DNA from: an uncultured Bacteroidales bacterium
Lineage (GTDB): Bacteria > Bacteroidota > Bacteroidia > Bacteroidales > Bacteroidaceae
Length of the DNA stretch: 64,000 nucleotides
Assembly (NCBI GenBank): GCA_902779535.1
Contig: CACZBX010000009.1
Coordinates: forward strand, 1 to 64,000
Reading direction: 5' to 3'
Shown: positions 14,282 through 22,773 of the stretch, piece after piece
Numbering within the stretch: the first letter of the stretch is position 1
How the letters are laid out: each line of letters starts with the position of its first letter
Position numbers and translations under genes: made by a program
The notes under the pieces: model-generated
Told to the model about the DNA's origin: nothing
What the model saw: only the letters and a program-made list of their open reading frames with translations
Databases searched by the model: none

Positions 14282-16087
14282 TTATTCCTGATACATTGCA
14301 GCGATTTCCTCCGCATAGTTCTTTGCCACTACGCTTCGCTTAATCTTCAGCGTATTCGTCAGTTCTCCACGCTCCAAGCTAAATGGTTCAGGTAAGAGCG
14401 TAAAACGTTTAATCTGTTCATAATGAGCGAACTGTTGCTGCAAGGTATCAATATGATTAGTATATAATTGTTTTATTTGTTCATTCTTCAGCAGTTCTGC
14501 CATCGAAGCGTACTCGATTCCTTTCTGTTGAGCATACATCTCTACAAGAGCATAGTTCGGAACGATCAAAGCTGAAACGAACTTACGTTGATCGGCTATA
14601 ATTGTGATTTGATCAATATAGCGGTCAACAACTAATTTCGATTCAATAGATTGGGGTGCAATATATTTCCCGTTCGAGGTTTTGAACAAATCTTTTATAC
14701 GTTCCGTCAAGAACAGATGACCGTCCTTTAAATAACCTGCATCCCCTGTGCGGAACCAACCATCCTCGGTAAAAGCAGCTTTCGTAATGGCTTCCTTTTT
14801 ATAATAACCACGAGTGATACTATCACCTTTTAACAGAATCTCATTGTTTTCGCCAATACGTACCTGCATGTGCGGCATGACTCGGCCAACACTGCCGATC
14901 ACATGATCAAATTCCTCCTCACATGAAACAGTAGCCAAGGACTCTGTCAGACCATATCCAGCCACCATATTGATACCTACACTCAGGATAAACTCTTGAA
15001 CAGCGGGTGGTATTGCTGCGCCAGCGGTTGGGAAGAATCTTCCATTTTCCAAGCCAAGTCGCTTTCTCAACAGACTATATACCGTTTTTTCAAAAAACTT
15101 ATAACGTAAATGCAACCATACAGGAGGTTTTGCTCCATGACAAAGATAGCCCAAATTATGATTCTTCCCCACCTCTATGGCTTCCAGCAGAAGTTTCTTT
15201 TTCATGCCAGAAGATGTGTTGATCAGGTCTTGTACACCATGGTATACTTTTTCCCAGAAACGCGGCACACTACACATACAACTTGGATGCACCTCACGCA
15301 AGGTCTGTTGAATCTCTTGCGGACGAAGGTTAACAGCCAACGTACATCCTTCAGAGATACACCAATAGGTCCAACCCCTCTCGAAGACATGCGTATAAGG
15401 AAGGAAGTTCATGACCACATCGTTCGGCCCAAGTTCGGGGAAACGTTGGTGATGTGCTGCCAGAGCAGACTCGTAACAAATATGATGCAACAAAACTCCT
15501 TTGCTCTCACCTGTCGTTCCACTTGTATACAGGATGTTTGCGATATCCATGCTGTGCGACTCGGCTGTACGCTTATCGACCTCTTCCTGATGCTTACGAT
15601 CCTCACCCAACTTCAAGAAGTCATCGAAGTAAATGGACACACGATCCCGTGGATCCAACTTCACGCTGCGGTCGAAAACAACAATCTTCCGAATATTTGT
15701 GCCCAAAGCCATCACTTTCGAAAGTACATCATACTGCAATTGTTCACCCACAAACATATAACGGATAGAGGCATCTGTCAACATATAATGCACCTGAGTT
15801 TCCGAACTGGTGGCATAAAAAGGAATGGTGACAGCACGAATGCCGTACGCACCAAAATCAACGTATAGGCACTCTGGCTTATTCTGCGAGAACACACCTA
15901 TGTTCTCCTGAATGTCTACGCCCAATTCCAACAACGCATTAGAGACAGAGGAAACAATATCAGCAAACATGTTCCAAGAGACGGTATCCCAATTTCCTGT
16001 CTCATAGTTCTTATACTTTAAAGCTACACGGTTTCCAAATTTCTTCGCCTGATTTTGTATCAGGTTCGACATAAGAGAGCTACTCAT
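14282..16087 (-). CDS. Long-chain fatty-acid-CoA ligase (AMP-forming)
   Basis: A 601-residue ANL-superfamily enzyme that activates fatty acids to acyl-CoA through an acyl-adenylate. Seen are the P-loop-like ILYTSGTTGESKG (about 190), the VAGYGLTESLATVS motif (about 380) and the late TGDAGYLKDGHLFLTERIKD (about 450) with its hinge. The length and the weak N-terminus match the FadD15/long-chain group found in Bacteroidota. It has its own -7 box at 16114-16121 and is divergent from the M20 gene. Confidence 0.9.
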   Translation of the reverse strand: MSSSLMSNLIQNQAKKFGNRVALKYKNYETGNWDTVSWNMFADIVSSVSNALLELGVDIQENIGVFSQNKPECLYVDFGAYGIRAVTIPFYATSSETQVHYMLTDASIRYMFVGEQLQYDVLSKVMALGTNIRKIVVFDRSVKLDPRDRVSIYFDDFLKLGEDRKHQEEVDKRTAESHSMDIANILYTSGTTGESKGVLLHHICYESALAAHHQRFPELGPNDVVMNFLPYTHVFERGWTYWCISEGCTLAVNLRPQEIQQTLREVHPSCMCSVPRFWEKVYHGVQDLINTSSGMKKKLLLEAIEVGKNHNLGYLCHGAKPPVWLHLRYKFFEKTVYSLLRKRLGLENGRFFPTAGAAIPPAVQEFILSVGINMVAGYGLTESLATVSCEEEFDHVIGSVGRVMPHMQVRIGENNEILLKGDSITRGYYKKEAITKAAFTEDGWFRTGDAGYLKDGHLFLTERIKDLFKTSNGKYIAPQSIESKLVVDRYIDQITIIADQRKFVSALIVPNYALVEMYAQQKGIEYASMAELLKNEQIKQLYTNHIDTLQQQFAHYEQIKRFTLLPEPFSLERGELTNTLKIKRSVVAKNYAEEIAAMYQE

Positions 16088-16113
16088 GAATCTTTCAATT
16101 AACTAACATTTTA

Positions 16114-16121
16114 CAAAGGTA
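16114..16121 (-). promoter_or_regulatory. -7 box of acyl-CoA ligase-prfB unit
   Basis: TACCTTTG on the minus strand matches TAnnTTTG, 26 bases before the ATG. Confidence 0.55.
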
Positions 16122-16165
16122 TCGTTTAATTTGTAAATATCCATATCGAATTAGGAACAAAATCG

Positions 16166-16173
16166 TATATTTG
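16166..16173 (+). promoter_or_regulatory. -7 box of M20 deacylase gene
   Basis: TATATTTG matches TAnnTTTG, 19 bases before the ATG at 16193. Confidence 0.55.
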
Positions 16174-16192
16174 CATAACAAATTTAATTTTT

Positions 16193-17257
16193 ATGAGCCA
16201 CATGCCTGATTATACACACCAAGCAATCAGTTTATTAGAATCACTAATAAGTATCCCTTCCGTCAGCAGGGAGGAAAAACAAGCAGCCGACTTTCTTCAA
16301 GCATACATAGAAGATAAAGGCATTGTGACTCATCGCTCAGGCAATAACATTTGGTGCATCAGCCCAAATTATCAGTCCTCAAAGCCAACAATTCTGCTGA
16401 ACTCACACATCGACACCGTGAAACCAGTTAGCGGATGGGTACGCCATCCGTTTACACCAACCCTCGAAGACAATCGAATCTATGGGTTAGGAAGTAATGA
16501 TGCTGGTGCCAGTTTAGTATCACTCCTTCAGACATACCGGTATTTATCGACAACCTCTCAAAAATACAACCTTATTTTTTTAGCATCATGCGAAGAAGAG
16601 GTGTCGGGTAAGAACGGTATCGAGAGTGTGCTATCCCAGCTTCCTCCAATTACCATGGCGTTGGTCGGTGAGCCCACCGACATGCAACCAGCCATTGCAG
16701 AGAAAGGCTTAATGGTTTTGGATGTAATTGCACACGGAAAGGCAGGACATGCTGCTCGGAACGAAGGCGTGAATGCGATTTACCAAGCCATCGATGACCT
16801 TTGCTGGTTTCGTGACTATCGATTTGAGAAGGTATCATCCCTATTAGGGGCCGTCAAGATGACTGTTACCGTTATGCAAGCAGGTACTCAACATAATGTC
16901 ATCCCCGATCAATGCACCTTCCTCGTTGACGTACGGAGCAACGAATGTTATTCAAACGAAGAGCTCTATCAAGAGATTTGCAAACATGTCAAGAGTGAAG
17001 TGAAAGCACATTCCTTCCGCCTGAACTCTTCTCACATTGATTTACAGAATCCGTTTGTTCAGCGAGCCATAGAGTGTGGAAAAGTGCCATTCGGTTCACC
17101 GACCTTATCCGATCAAGCCTTGATGAATTTCCCATCACTTAAGATGGGACCGGGTAGTTCCTCACGTTCTCACTCAGCCGACGAGTATATCTATATCGAT
17201 GAAATAGACGAGGCAATCAAGACTTATACCCAACTATTGGACGGACTTGAGATATAG
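16193..17257 (+). CDS. M20-family deacylase, ArgE-like (N-acyl-ornithine/citrulline deacylase)
   Basis: A 354-residue di-zinc amidohydrolase of the ArgE/DapE group. Metal ligands and catalytic residues are visible in LLNSHIDTV (His-x-Asp), GLGSNDAGAS (Asp), CEEEVSG (Glu-Glu), GEPTD and the C-terminal SRSHSADEY. A dimerisation lid domain occupies the middle (about 180-290, GKAGHAARNEG). In Bacteroidota arginine synthesis the related enzyme removes an acetyl or succinyl group from N-acyl-citrulline or ornithine. No other arg genes are nearby, so the substrate remains open. Confidence 0.85.
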   Translation: MSHMPDYTHQAISLLESLISIPSVSREEKQAADFLQAYIEDKGIVTHRSGNNIWCISPNYQSSKPTILLNSHIDTVKPVSGWVRHPFTPTLEDNRIYGLGSNDAGASLVSLLQTYRYLSTTSQKYNLIFLASCEEEVSGKNGIESVLSQLPPITMALVGEPTDMQPAIAEKGLMVLDVIAHGKAGHAARNEGVNAIYQAIDDLCWFRDYRFEKVSSLLGAVKMTVTVMQAGTQHNVIPDQCTFLVDVRSNECYSNEELYQEICKHVKSEVKAHSFRLNSSHIDLQNPFVQRAIECGKVPFGSPTLSDQALMNFPSLKMGPGSSSRSHSADEYIYIDEIDEAIKTYTQLLDGLEI

Positions 17258-17314
17258 CCATCCCATACATGATAGATTTTCTTTATTTTTTATTTGATTC
17301 ATATCAAAAAAATG

Positions 17315-17322
17315 TAACTTTG
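17315..17322 (+). promoter_or_regulatory. -7 box of DUF6057 gene
   Basis: TAACTTTG matches TAnnTTTG, 40 bases before the ATG at 17363. Confidence 0.5.
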
Positions 17323-17362
17323 ACTTGATTTTACTCAAGAAGGAACAAAAGATCAAATAACC

Positions 17363-19141
17363 ATGAAGAATAAAGAAAAATATATTTCCGCACTATTATG
17401 TACGATAGCTCTTCTTTTTTTAATCTATCACTTAGACAAGACGCAACGTTTCTTGTTTTTCTACAGAGAACAACAACAAATGTTCTTGTATGATTTAGAA
17501 TCCCTTTGCGACCGATACGTTACGCTCAGCGGATTCTCCTTGTTTTTCACCCATTTCATCGGGCAATTCTTTTCAATACCACTCATCGGACCAATCGCCA
17601 CAGCCCTCATTGGTACGGCAACATCCTACCTGCTTTGGCTCGTAATCAAGCGGATCCATAATGCATTATACCTGCTGCCAATATGCTTTCTTCCCTTATT
17701 GTTCCAGGTCCACTCATTATTCGATTTCAATTATGAATACCTTGGATTCTTCTCTTTCTTTCTAACAGCAGTATTCTTATATCTATATGCTCGCTTTGCG
17801 CATGCAATGAAAGTACTACCTCGCATCGCCTTTGCAAGTGTTTTGTCGCTGGGATTATATTTTTTGGCCGGTTCTGTAGGGCTACTACTCGCATGTGCCA
17901 TCTTGGTTTACGATGTGATACAAAAGGAAGAAAGGAGTTATCTTCAGGTCATTCCTGTGGCACTCGTACTTTTACTCGGTTTTTATTTCATCATTCAAGG
18001 TGAGATACAAAGCAGCCGCTATGCCTACCTGAATGATTTCAACTATGAGCCCACCATGCAACCAGGTCTGGCTATTCAATACTCATGGTTTGCTATTATA
18101 GGTCTATTTTGTGTTGCCCTTCTCTCACGATTTATTCCAAAGATAAAGAAGCAAATCGAATTAGGGCTTACGATGGGATGTTTCATTTTGGTCGCAGCAT
18201 ACTATATCCAAGACGCCAATAGAAGCCGTCGAAACGTTATTTATCCGATTATAGAGCTGCAAAATTATATTGTAAATGAGGAATGGGATAAGATTTTGAA
18301 CAGCAAATATCTCAACATCAACAACTACCTCATCACCAACTATGCGAACTTAGCGTTATCGCATAAAGGAATGCTCTTGTCACATCTATTCGATTTGCCA
18401 CAGAATGGAGCCAATTCCCTCATGCTTCAAGGTAATTTTGCAGAGACGACACCCGAGATCTGGTCCATCTCAACCCATATCCTCTATCAAATGGGAAATA
18501 TAGCTTCAGCGCGTAACATTGCGTTCGACTCATTTGTAGCCGACCGCTATGGCAATCCCTCCATCACAAAGATGATGGCGAAGACGAATATTATTTTTGG
18601 CGACTATCCAATCGCAGAGAAATATATTAAAATTCTGGAGAAAACGTGGAGGTACAAGTCATGGGCCAAGACCTATCGCAAATTCCTTTATCGTGATGAT
18701 CTGGTTGAAGCAGACCCTGAATTGTCCCAGAAACGGAAAGACCTACCTCCTGAAGGTACATACCCATTCGTACGAGGAGTGTATGTCGATTTGTTGAATA
18801 TTCTGGATGGCGATACACCTGATCGAAACACCATCGAATATGCCATTGCTTTCCTTCTATTGACAAAGGATACCAAGAGCCTAAGTCAGTTTATGGACAA
18901 ATATCATGGAACGAAAGTACTGGAAGAAGTTCCTGTCCTACTTCAAGAAGCCTTGGTTGAGAATAATGAGTTCAACCTCGATTATTGTCGCGAACATGGC
19001 GTAACAGAGGAAACGATAAACCGATATAAGCAATTCAATCAAAAGCTCAGAGACACACAGGTGAATGGTTTGAATCCGGAAGCCGCACTGAGACGCGAAT
19101 TTGGACGGACATATTGGTATTATTCATTGTGTAATTTTTAA
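17363..19141 (+). CDS. Polytopic membrane protein, DUF6057-like
   Basis: A 592-residue protein of unknown function. The first 290 residues hold about eight to ten hydrophobic segments, starting with ISALLCTIALLFLIYHL. The C-terminal half (about 300-592) is soluble and helix-rich with short repeat-like hairpins, and would project from the membrane. The two-part layout resembles DUF6057 proteins of Bacteroides. The next gene, a heme-motif lipoprotein, follows 9 bases later, so the two very probably work together at the envelope. Confidence 0.65.
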   Translation: MKNKEKYISALLCTIALLFLIYHLDKTQRFLFFYREQQQMFLYDLESLCDRYVTLSGFSLFFTHFIGQFFSIPLIGPIATALIGTATSYLLWLVIKRIHNALYLLPICFLPLLFQVHSLFDFNYEYLGFFSFFLTAVFLYLYARFAHAMKVLPRIAFASVLSLGLYFLAGSVGLLLACAILVYDVIQKEERSYLQVIPVALVLLLGFYFIIQGEIQSSRYAYLNDFNYEPTMQPGLAIQYSWFAIIGLFCVALLSRFIPKIKKQIELGLTMGCFILVAAYYIQDANRSRRNVIYPIIELQNYIVNEEWDKILNSKYLNINNYLITNYANLALSHKGMLLSHLFDLPQNGANSLMLQGNFAETTPEIWSISTHILYQMGNIASARNIAFDSFVADRYGNPSITKMMAKTNIIFGDYPIAEKYIKILEKTWRYKSWAKTYRKFLYRDDLVEADPELSQKRKDLPPEGTYPFVRGVYVDLLNILDGDTPDRNTIEYAIAFLLLTKDTKSLSQFMDKYHGTKVLEEVPVLLQEALVENNEFNLDYCREHGVTEETINRYKQFNQKLRDTQVNGLNPEAALRREFGRTYWYYSLCNF

Positions 19142-19150
19142 GATTGGAAT

Positions 19151-20629
19151 ATGAAAGCATTTATACCTTATATAGCTTACCTTCTCATCAGTATCTCACT
19201 AGTCGCTTGCAGCCATGACATCCAAATTACAGGCACGCTCGACGAAGATCCCACGATTTTCCCCGACTATAAAGAGGTAACCATCCCAGTGAACATTGCT
19301 CCCCTCAACTTTGTTGTTCAAGAAGCTAAGGGGCAATCCTTACAACTGGTCATCGAGGGACAGCAGCAAAAAATAAATGTTACAGGAGATGATGGATGTT
19401 TCCAGATTCCACAAAAAGCTTGGAAGAAACTATTGGAAGCAGAACAAGGACATGACATCAAGCTGACCGTCTGCAAGAAAGTAAATGGAGAGTGGAAAAG
19501 TATGAAACCATTCTCTATTTCGATCGTTCCCGATAAAGTAGATAAGTATATTGCCTATCGGTTGGTCGCACCCGGTTATATTTTCTGGGAGAAAATGGGT
19601 ATTTACCAACGTAACCTCGAGAACTTCGATCAAACTCCGATTTTTGAGAATAAGATTACAACCTACAATTGTGTGAACTGTCATTCCTTCCCTAATAGAA
19701 ATCCTGAAAAGATGGTCTTTCACATGCGGGCAAGACATGCAGGTATGGTTTATCTAGACCACGATAAGATAGAGAAGTTGAACACCAAGACTGATCAAAC
19801 CATTACACCACTGGTCTATCCTTATTGGCATCCTTCCGAGAAATATGCAGCATTCTCAACCAATCAGACACGTCTGGCTGTCTTTACTCATAATGTGAAC
19901 TATATGGAGGTCTATGATTTTGAGTCAGACATTGAGTTATATAACTTCGAGAAACATGAGATTTTCTCCAGCCCACTGCTTTCCTCAAAGAAAGCATTCG
20001 AGACCTTCCCGACGTTCTCACCTGATGGGAAGAGTTTGTATTTTTGTTCGGCCGACTCTGTCGCCCCTATGCCTGGCAGCTATCTAGACACACATTATAG
20101 TCTATGCAGAATAGATTTTGATGCAGAAACTGAGACCTTCGGGGACAAGGTGGATACGTTATACAATGCAAGGGAAACAAAGATGAGTGTTTCCTTCCCA
20201 CGTATCTCCCCAGATGGGAAATACTTAGTATTTACCCTTCACAAATATGGCAATTTCTCTATTTGGCAGAAAGATGCCGACTTATATATGTTGAATCTAG
20301 CTGATAACAACATTTACCCATTGAAAGAAATCAATACGGATCAGTCGGAGAGTTACCACTCATGGAGTGATAATAATCGGTGGATGGTTTTCAGCAGTCG
20401 AAGAATAGATGGTTTATACACCCGACCTTTCTTTACCTACATCGATGAGAATGGAAAAGCGCATAAACCGTTCATGCTGCCACAGAAGAATCCGCAGCAA
20501 TTTTACGATAATCTGCTATACTCCTATAACATTCCGGAGTTCATTAAAGACAAGGTAACCTTCGACCGGCACGCCATTGCCAAACATATGCGTGAGTCGG
20601 ATGGAATTGATGTGACATACAAGAAATAG
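19151..20629 (+). CDS. TolB/PD40-type beta-propeller lipoprotein with a c-type heme motif
   Basis: A 492-residue exported lipoprotein (lipobox LVAC, Cys20). An N-terminal beta domain is followed by CVNCH at 174-178, the CxxCH motif for covalent heme, with possible axial ligands His191, His196 or nearby Met. The rest is a propeller with PD40-type repeats: FPTFSPDGKSLYFCS (about 292), FPRISPDGKYLVFT (about 352) and SYHSWSDNNRWMVFSS. Propeller-plus-heme lipoproteins are known but their role here is not. It follows DUF6057 by 9 bases and is convergent, with no gap, to the EnvC-like gene. Confidence 0.75.
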   Translation: MKAFIPYIAYLLISISLVACSHDIQITGTLDEDPTIFPDYKEVTIPVNIAPLNFVVQEAKGQSLQLVIEGQQQKINVTGDDGCFQIPQKAWKKLLEAEQGHDIKLTVCKKVNGEWKSMKPFSISIVPDKVDKYIAYRLVAPGYIFWEKMGIYQRNLENFDQTPIFENKITTYNCVNCHSFPNRNPEKMVFHMRARHAGMVYLDHDKIEKLNTKTDQTITPLVYPYWHPSEKYAAFSTNQTRLAVFTHNVNYMEVYDFESDIELYNFEKHEIFSSPLLSSKKAFETFPTFSPDGKSLYFCSADSVAPMPGSYLDTHYSLCRIDFDAETETFGDKVDTLYNARETKMSVSFPRISPDGKYLVFTLHKYGNFSIWQKDADLYMLNLADNNIYPLKEINTDQSESYHSWSDNNRWMVFSSRRIDGLYTRPFFTYIDENGKAHKPFMLPQKNPQQFYDNLLYSYNIPEFIKDKVTFDRHAIAKHMRESDGIDVTYKK

Positions 20630-21943
20630 CTATCTGCCTAGCCAAAGTTCGGGATTCAACTTTGCTGTTTCCTTGCGCAACTGGAAGTGTAACACCGTGT
20701 TGCCATTGGTATCGGTCGCAATGGCACCAATCACATCGCGTGTGTTTACCTTACTACCTTTCTGCACGTTCACCGTACTCAGATTACAATAAACGGAGAT
20801 GTACGCACCGTGACGGATCAGTACATTGTTTAAGCCATTGTATTTGAAGATGACAGACACCTCACCATCGAAGATAGCACGTGCCTGTGCACCAGCCTTT
20901 CCCTTGATGTCGATACCTTTATTATCCAGTTTCACATATTTCAATCCATCGACAGTATATGCACCATAATGACTCACGATGACATACGGTCCGGTAATTG
21001 GCATAGGCAAGATACCGCGATTCCTTTCGAAGTTACCCGACAACCGGCGGTCTTCTGTGTTCAGGTTGAACTTTTCGACGGGAGCAGCTTTCTTCACCTC
21101 CTTCGATTGCGTAGGTGTATTCGACTTTGTATTAGCCTTGGCATTCGCTTGTTTGGCCTTTGCTTCCTCTGCAGCCTTCTTGCGTGCTTCCTCCTCGGCA
21201 CGTTTTCGAGCCTTGGCAACTTCCTCTTCAATTAATTTATCAATTTGCCGATTCAGTTGCTGAGCGGTTTGGCGTTTCTTGTTTATTTCTTGCTGAATAC
21301 CCCTCTGTTTCTTCTGTAAATTGGCCACCAAAGTTTGACGGTCGCGCTCTTGGATTTGAAGTCGTGCTCTCTCCGCCTCACCCTGTTTCAACAAAGTTTC
21401 CTTAGCCGACTTGGTGGTCTCCAGTTCTTCTTTCTTTGCATTAACCTGTTGCTGTTTGCCTTCAATCTCTTTCCCTTGAACACGTTGGAAGTCGGCATAC
21501 TGACGTACATAGCGCATGCGCCGATACATCTGGTTAAAGTTCTTGGCTGAGAAGATAAACATCAGTTTTTCCTGAACCGAACGGTTCTTATACATATATT
21601 GCACAGAAGCCTGATAATTCTCTTTCTTCTCGTTCAGTTCCTTCTCGAGTTCAGCCAGTTGCTTTCCTAAGCTAGTAATCTCGGCATTCAAGGCATTCAC
21701 ATCGGCCTGAAGGACTTCCAAGTATTGTTTTCTTTTCTCAATCTGTCCGGTGATAAGTGCAAGGTTATCCAGTTGGCTCTTCACATCTTTCTTTGTTGAG
21801 CGCAACAGAGTCTCTGACTCAGTGATTTGCTGTTGCAATTCATTGCGACGATTCTCCAACTCCTTGATCTTTGCTGTGGTTTGTGAAAACGCCTCATTCC
21901 CAACAAAGAGAAATGTCAGACAGATTAAAAGAAAACGCTTCAT
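20630..21943 (-). CDS. envC: EnvC-like murein hydrolase activator (degenerate M23/LytM)
   Basis: A 437-residue exported protein: signal peptide (to about FSQ), a long coiled coil (about 25-260, rich in E, K and Q), an Ala/Lys/Glu linker, and a C-terminal LytM domain (about 310-437). The zinc-ligand His of M23 enzymes is replaced by Asn341 (NKGID, Asp345 kept), and the HxH pair is reduced to a single His419 in VLHFQ. It is therefore probably a non-catalytic activator of an amidase, as E. coli EnvC is, acting in daughter-cell separation. Start ATG 21943 overlaps the upstream stop (TGATG); a GTG one codon earlier is unlikely. Confidence 0.85.
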   Translation of the reverse strand: MKRFLLICLTFLFVGNEAFSQTTAKIKELENRRNELQQQITESETLLRSTKKDVKSQLDNLALITGQIEKRKQYLEVLQADVNALNAEITSLGKQLAELEKELNEKKENYQASVQYMYKNRSVQEKLMFIFSAKNFNQMYRRMRYVRQYADFQRVQGKEIEGKQQQVNAKKEELETTKSAKETLLKQGEAERARLQIQERDRQTLVANLQKKQRGIQQEINKKRQTAQQLNRQIDKLIEEEVAKARKRAEEEARKKAAEEAKAKQANAKANTKSNTPTQSKEVKKAAPVEKFNLNTEDRRLSGNFERNRGILPMPITGPYVIVSHYGAYTVDGLKYVKLDNKGIDIKGKAGAQARAIFDGEVSVIFKYNGLNNVLIRHGAYISVYCNLSTVNVQKGSKVNTRDVIGAIATDTNGNTVLHFQLRKETAKLNPELWLGR

Positions 21944-22773
21944 CACTTAAATAATATTTTCAATAAATCATCAAACTCCATTTTCTCATACCGGTCGGAC
22001 AGCTGCGTATTAGCTTTCCAATCCTCATTTGTTGTCAAACGAGAGAAATTAAACTGAGCAGTCATCGACCTCCGTGCACCTTCCACGGCCACGAACATAG
22101 TTGTCGGGAATTGCTTTTTATCCAACGGCTTGAAATTTCCGTACTGCCATTTCAATCCATAAGGTGACCCCACCAGCCCCACATGAGTCTGTTTCAACAG
22201 TCCCTCTTGGATGGTGGTCTTAAACTGATAGGCAAAACGTTTAGCACTTCCCACCTCGAGCACCGCATTCTCTTCCTCGATATGTGCTACGAAGGCATTG
22301 ACGTCCTGTGCCGTCAACTTCTTCTTCCCAGGCACGAAAATCTCGTTGAGGAATAAAGATTGAAAGGCATGATAATCCAAATCAGCATTCATCCGTTCCC
22401 GAATCTCCGAGAAAGGAACCTTCACATATTTCTTATGCAAACGATCGATCACCAAAACACCTTCAGGTGTTATCTCAGCTCGAGCGACCTCGATTCCAAG
22501 AACAGGGGCTATAGATAACTGAATAACCTCATCACGCTTCATTTTGAGCGATCCACTCACCTGTATGTCCTGTGTGCTTCGCGTGAGTGTCAACTGCATC
22601 TTGGCTGTCACTGCTTTCCAGTCGGGTGCTTGTTCGATGACGGCTCTGACATATTCGTCTGCCGACAGGTTACCTATCGTCATTTGACTCTTCTTCAAGC
22701 CTTTTGTCGACGAACAGGATGCGATTAACAGTCCTGCCACAAGAACCCATAAGTATGAGATATATCGTTTCAT
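21943..22773 (-). CDS. DUF4292 lipoprotein (LolB-like fold)
   Basis: A 276-residue lipoprotein (lipobox IASC, Cys20). The body alternates short beta strands, with hallmarks DWKAVTAKMQLTLTR, GSLKMKRDEVIQLSIAP and the strand-helix VLVIDRLHKKYVKVPFSE, as in DUF4292. That family is thought to share the half-barrel fold of LolA/LolB, which carries lipoproteins or lipids. It overlaps both neighbours by TGATG stop-start junctions and so is translated in tight coupling with the TPR and EnvC-like genes. Confidence 0.75.
   Translation of the reverse strand: MKRYISYLWVLVAGLLIASCSSTKGLKKSQMTIGNLSADEYVRAVIEQAPDWKAVTAKMQLTLTRSTQDIQVSGSLKMKRDEVIQLSIAPVLGIEVARAEITPEGVLVIDRLHKKYVKVPFSEIRERMNADLDYHAFQSLFLNEIFVPGKKKLTAQDVNAFVAHIEEENAVLEVGSAKRFAYQFKTTIQEGLLKQTHVGLVGSPYGLKWQYGNFKPLDKKQFPTTMFVAVEGARRSMTAQFNFSRLTTNEDWKANTQLSDRYEKMEFDDLLKILFK

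Noticed and set aside
15110..15868. Plus-strand frame of 252 codons antisense to the acyl-CoA ligase gene
   Set aside because: A shadow frame; the ligase on the other strand shows all family motifs.
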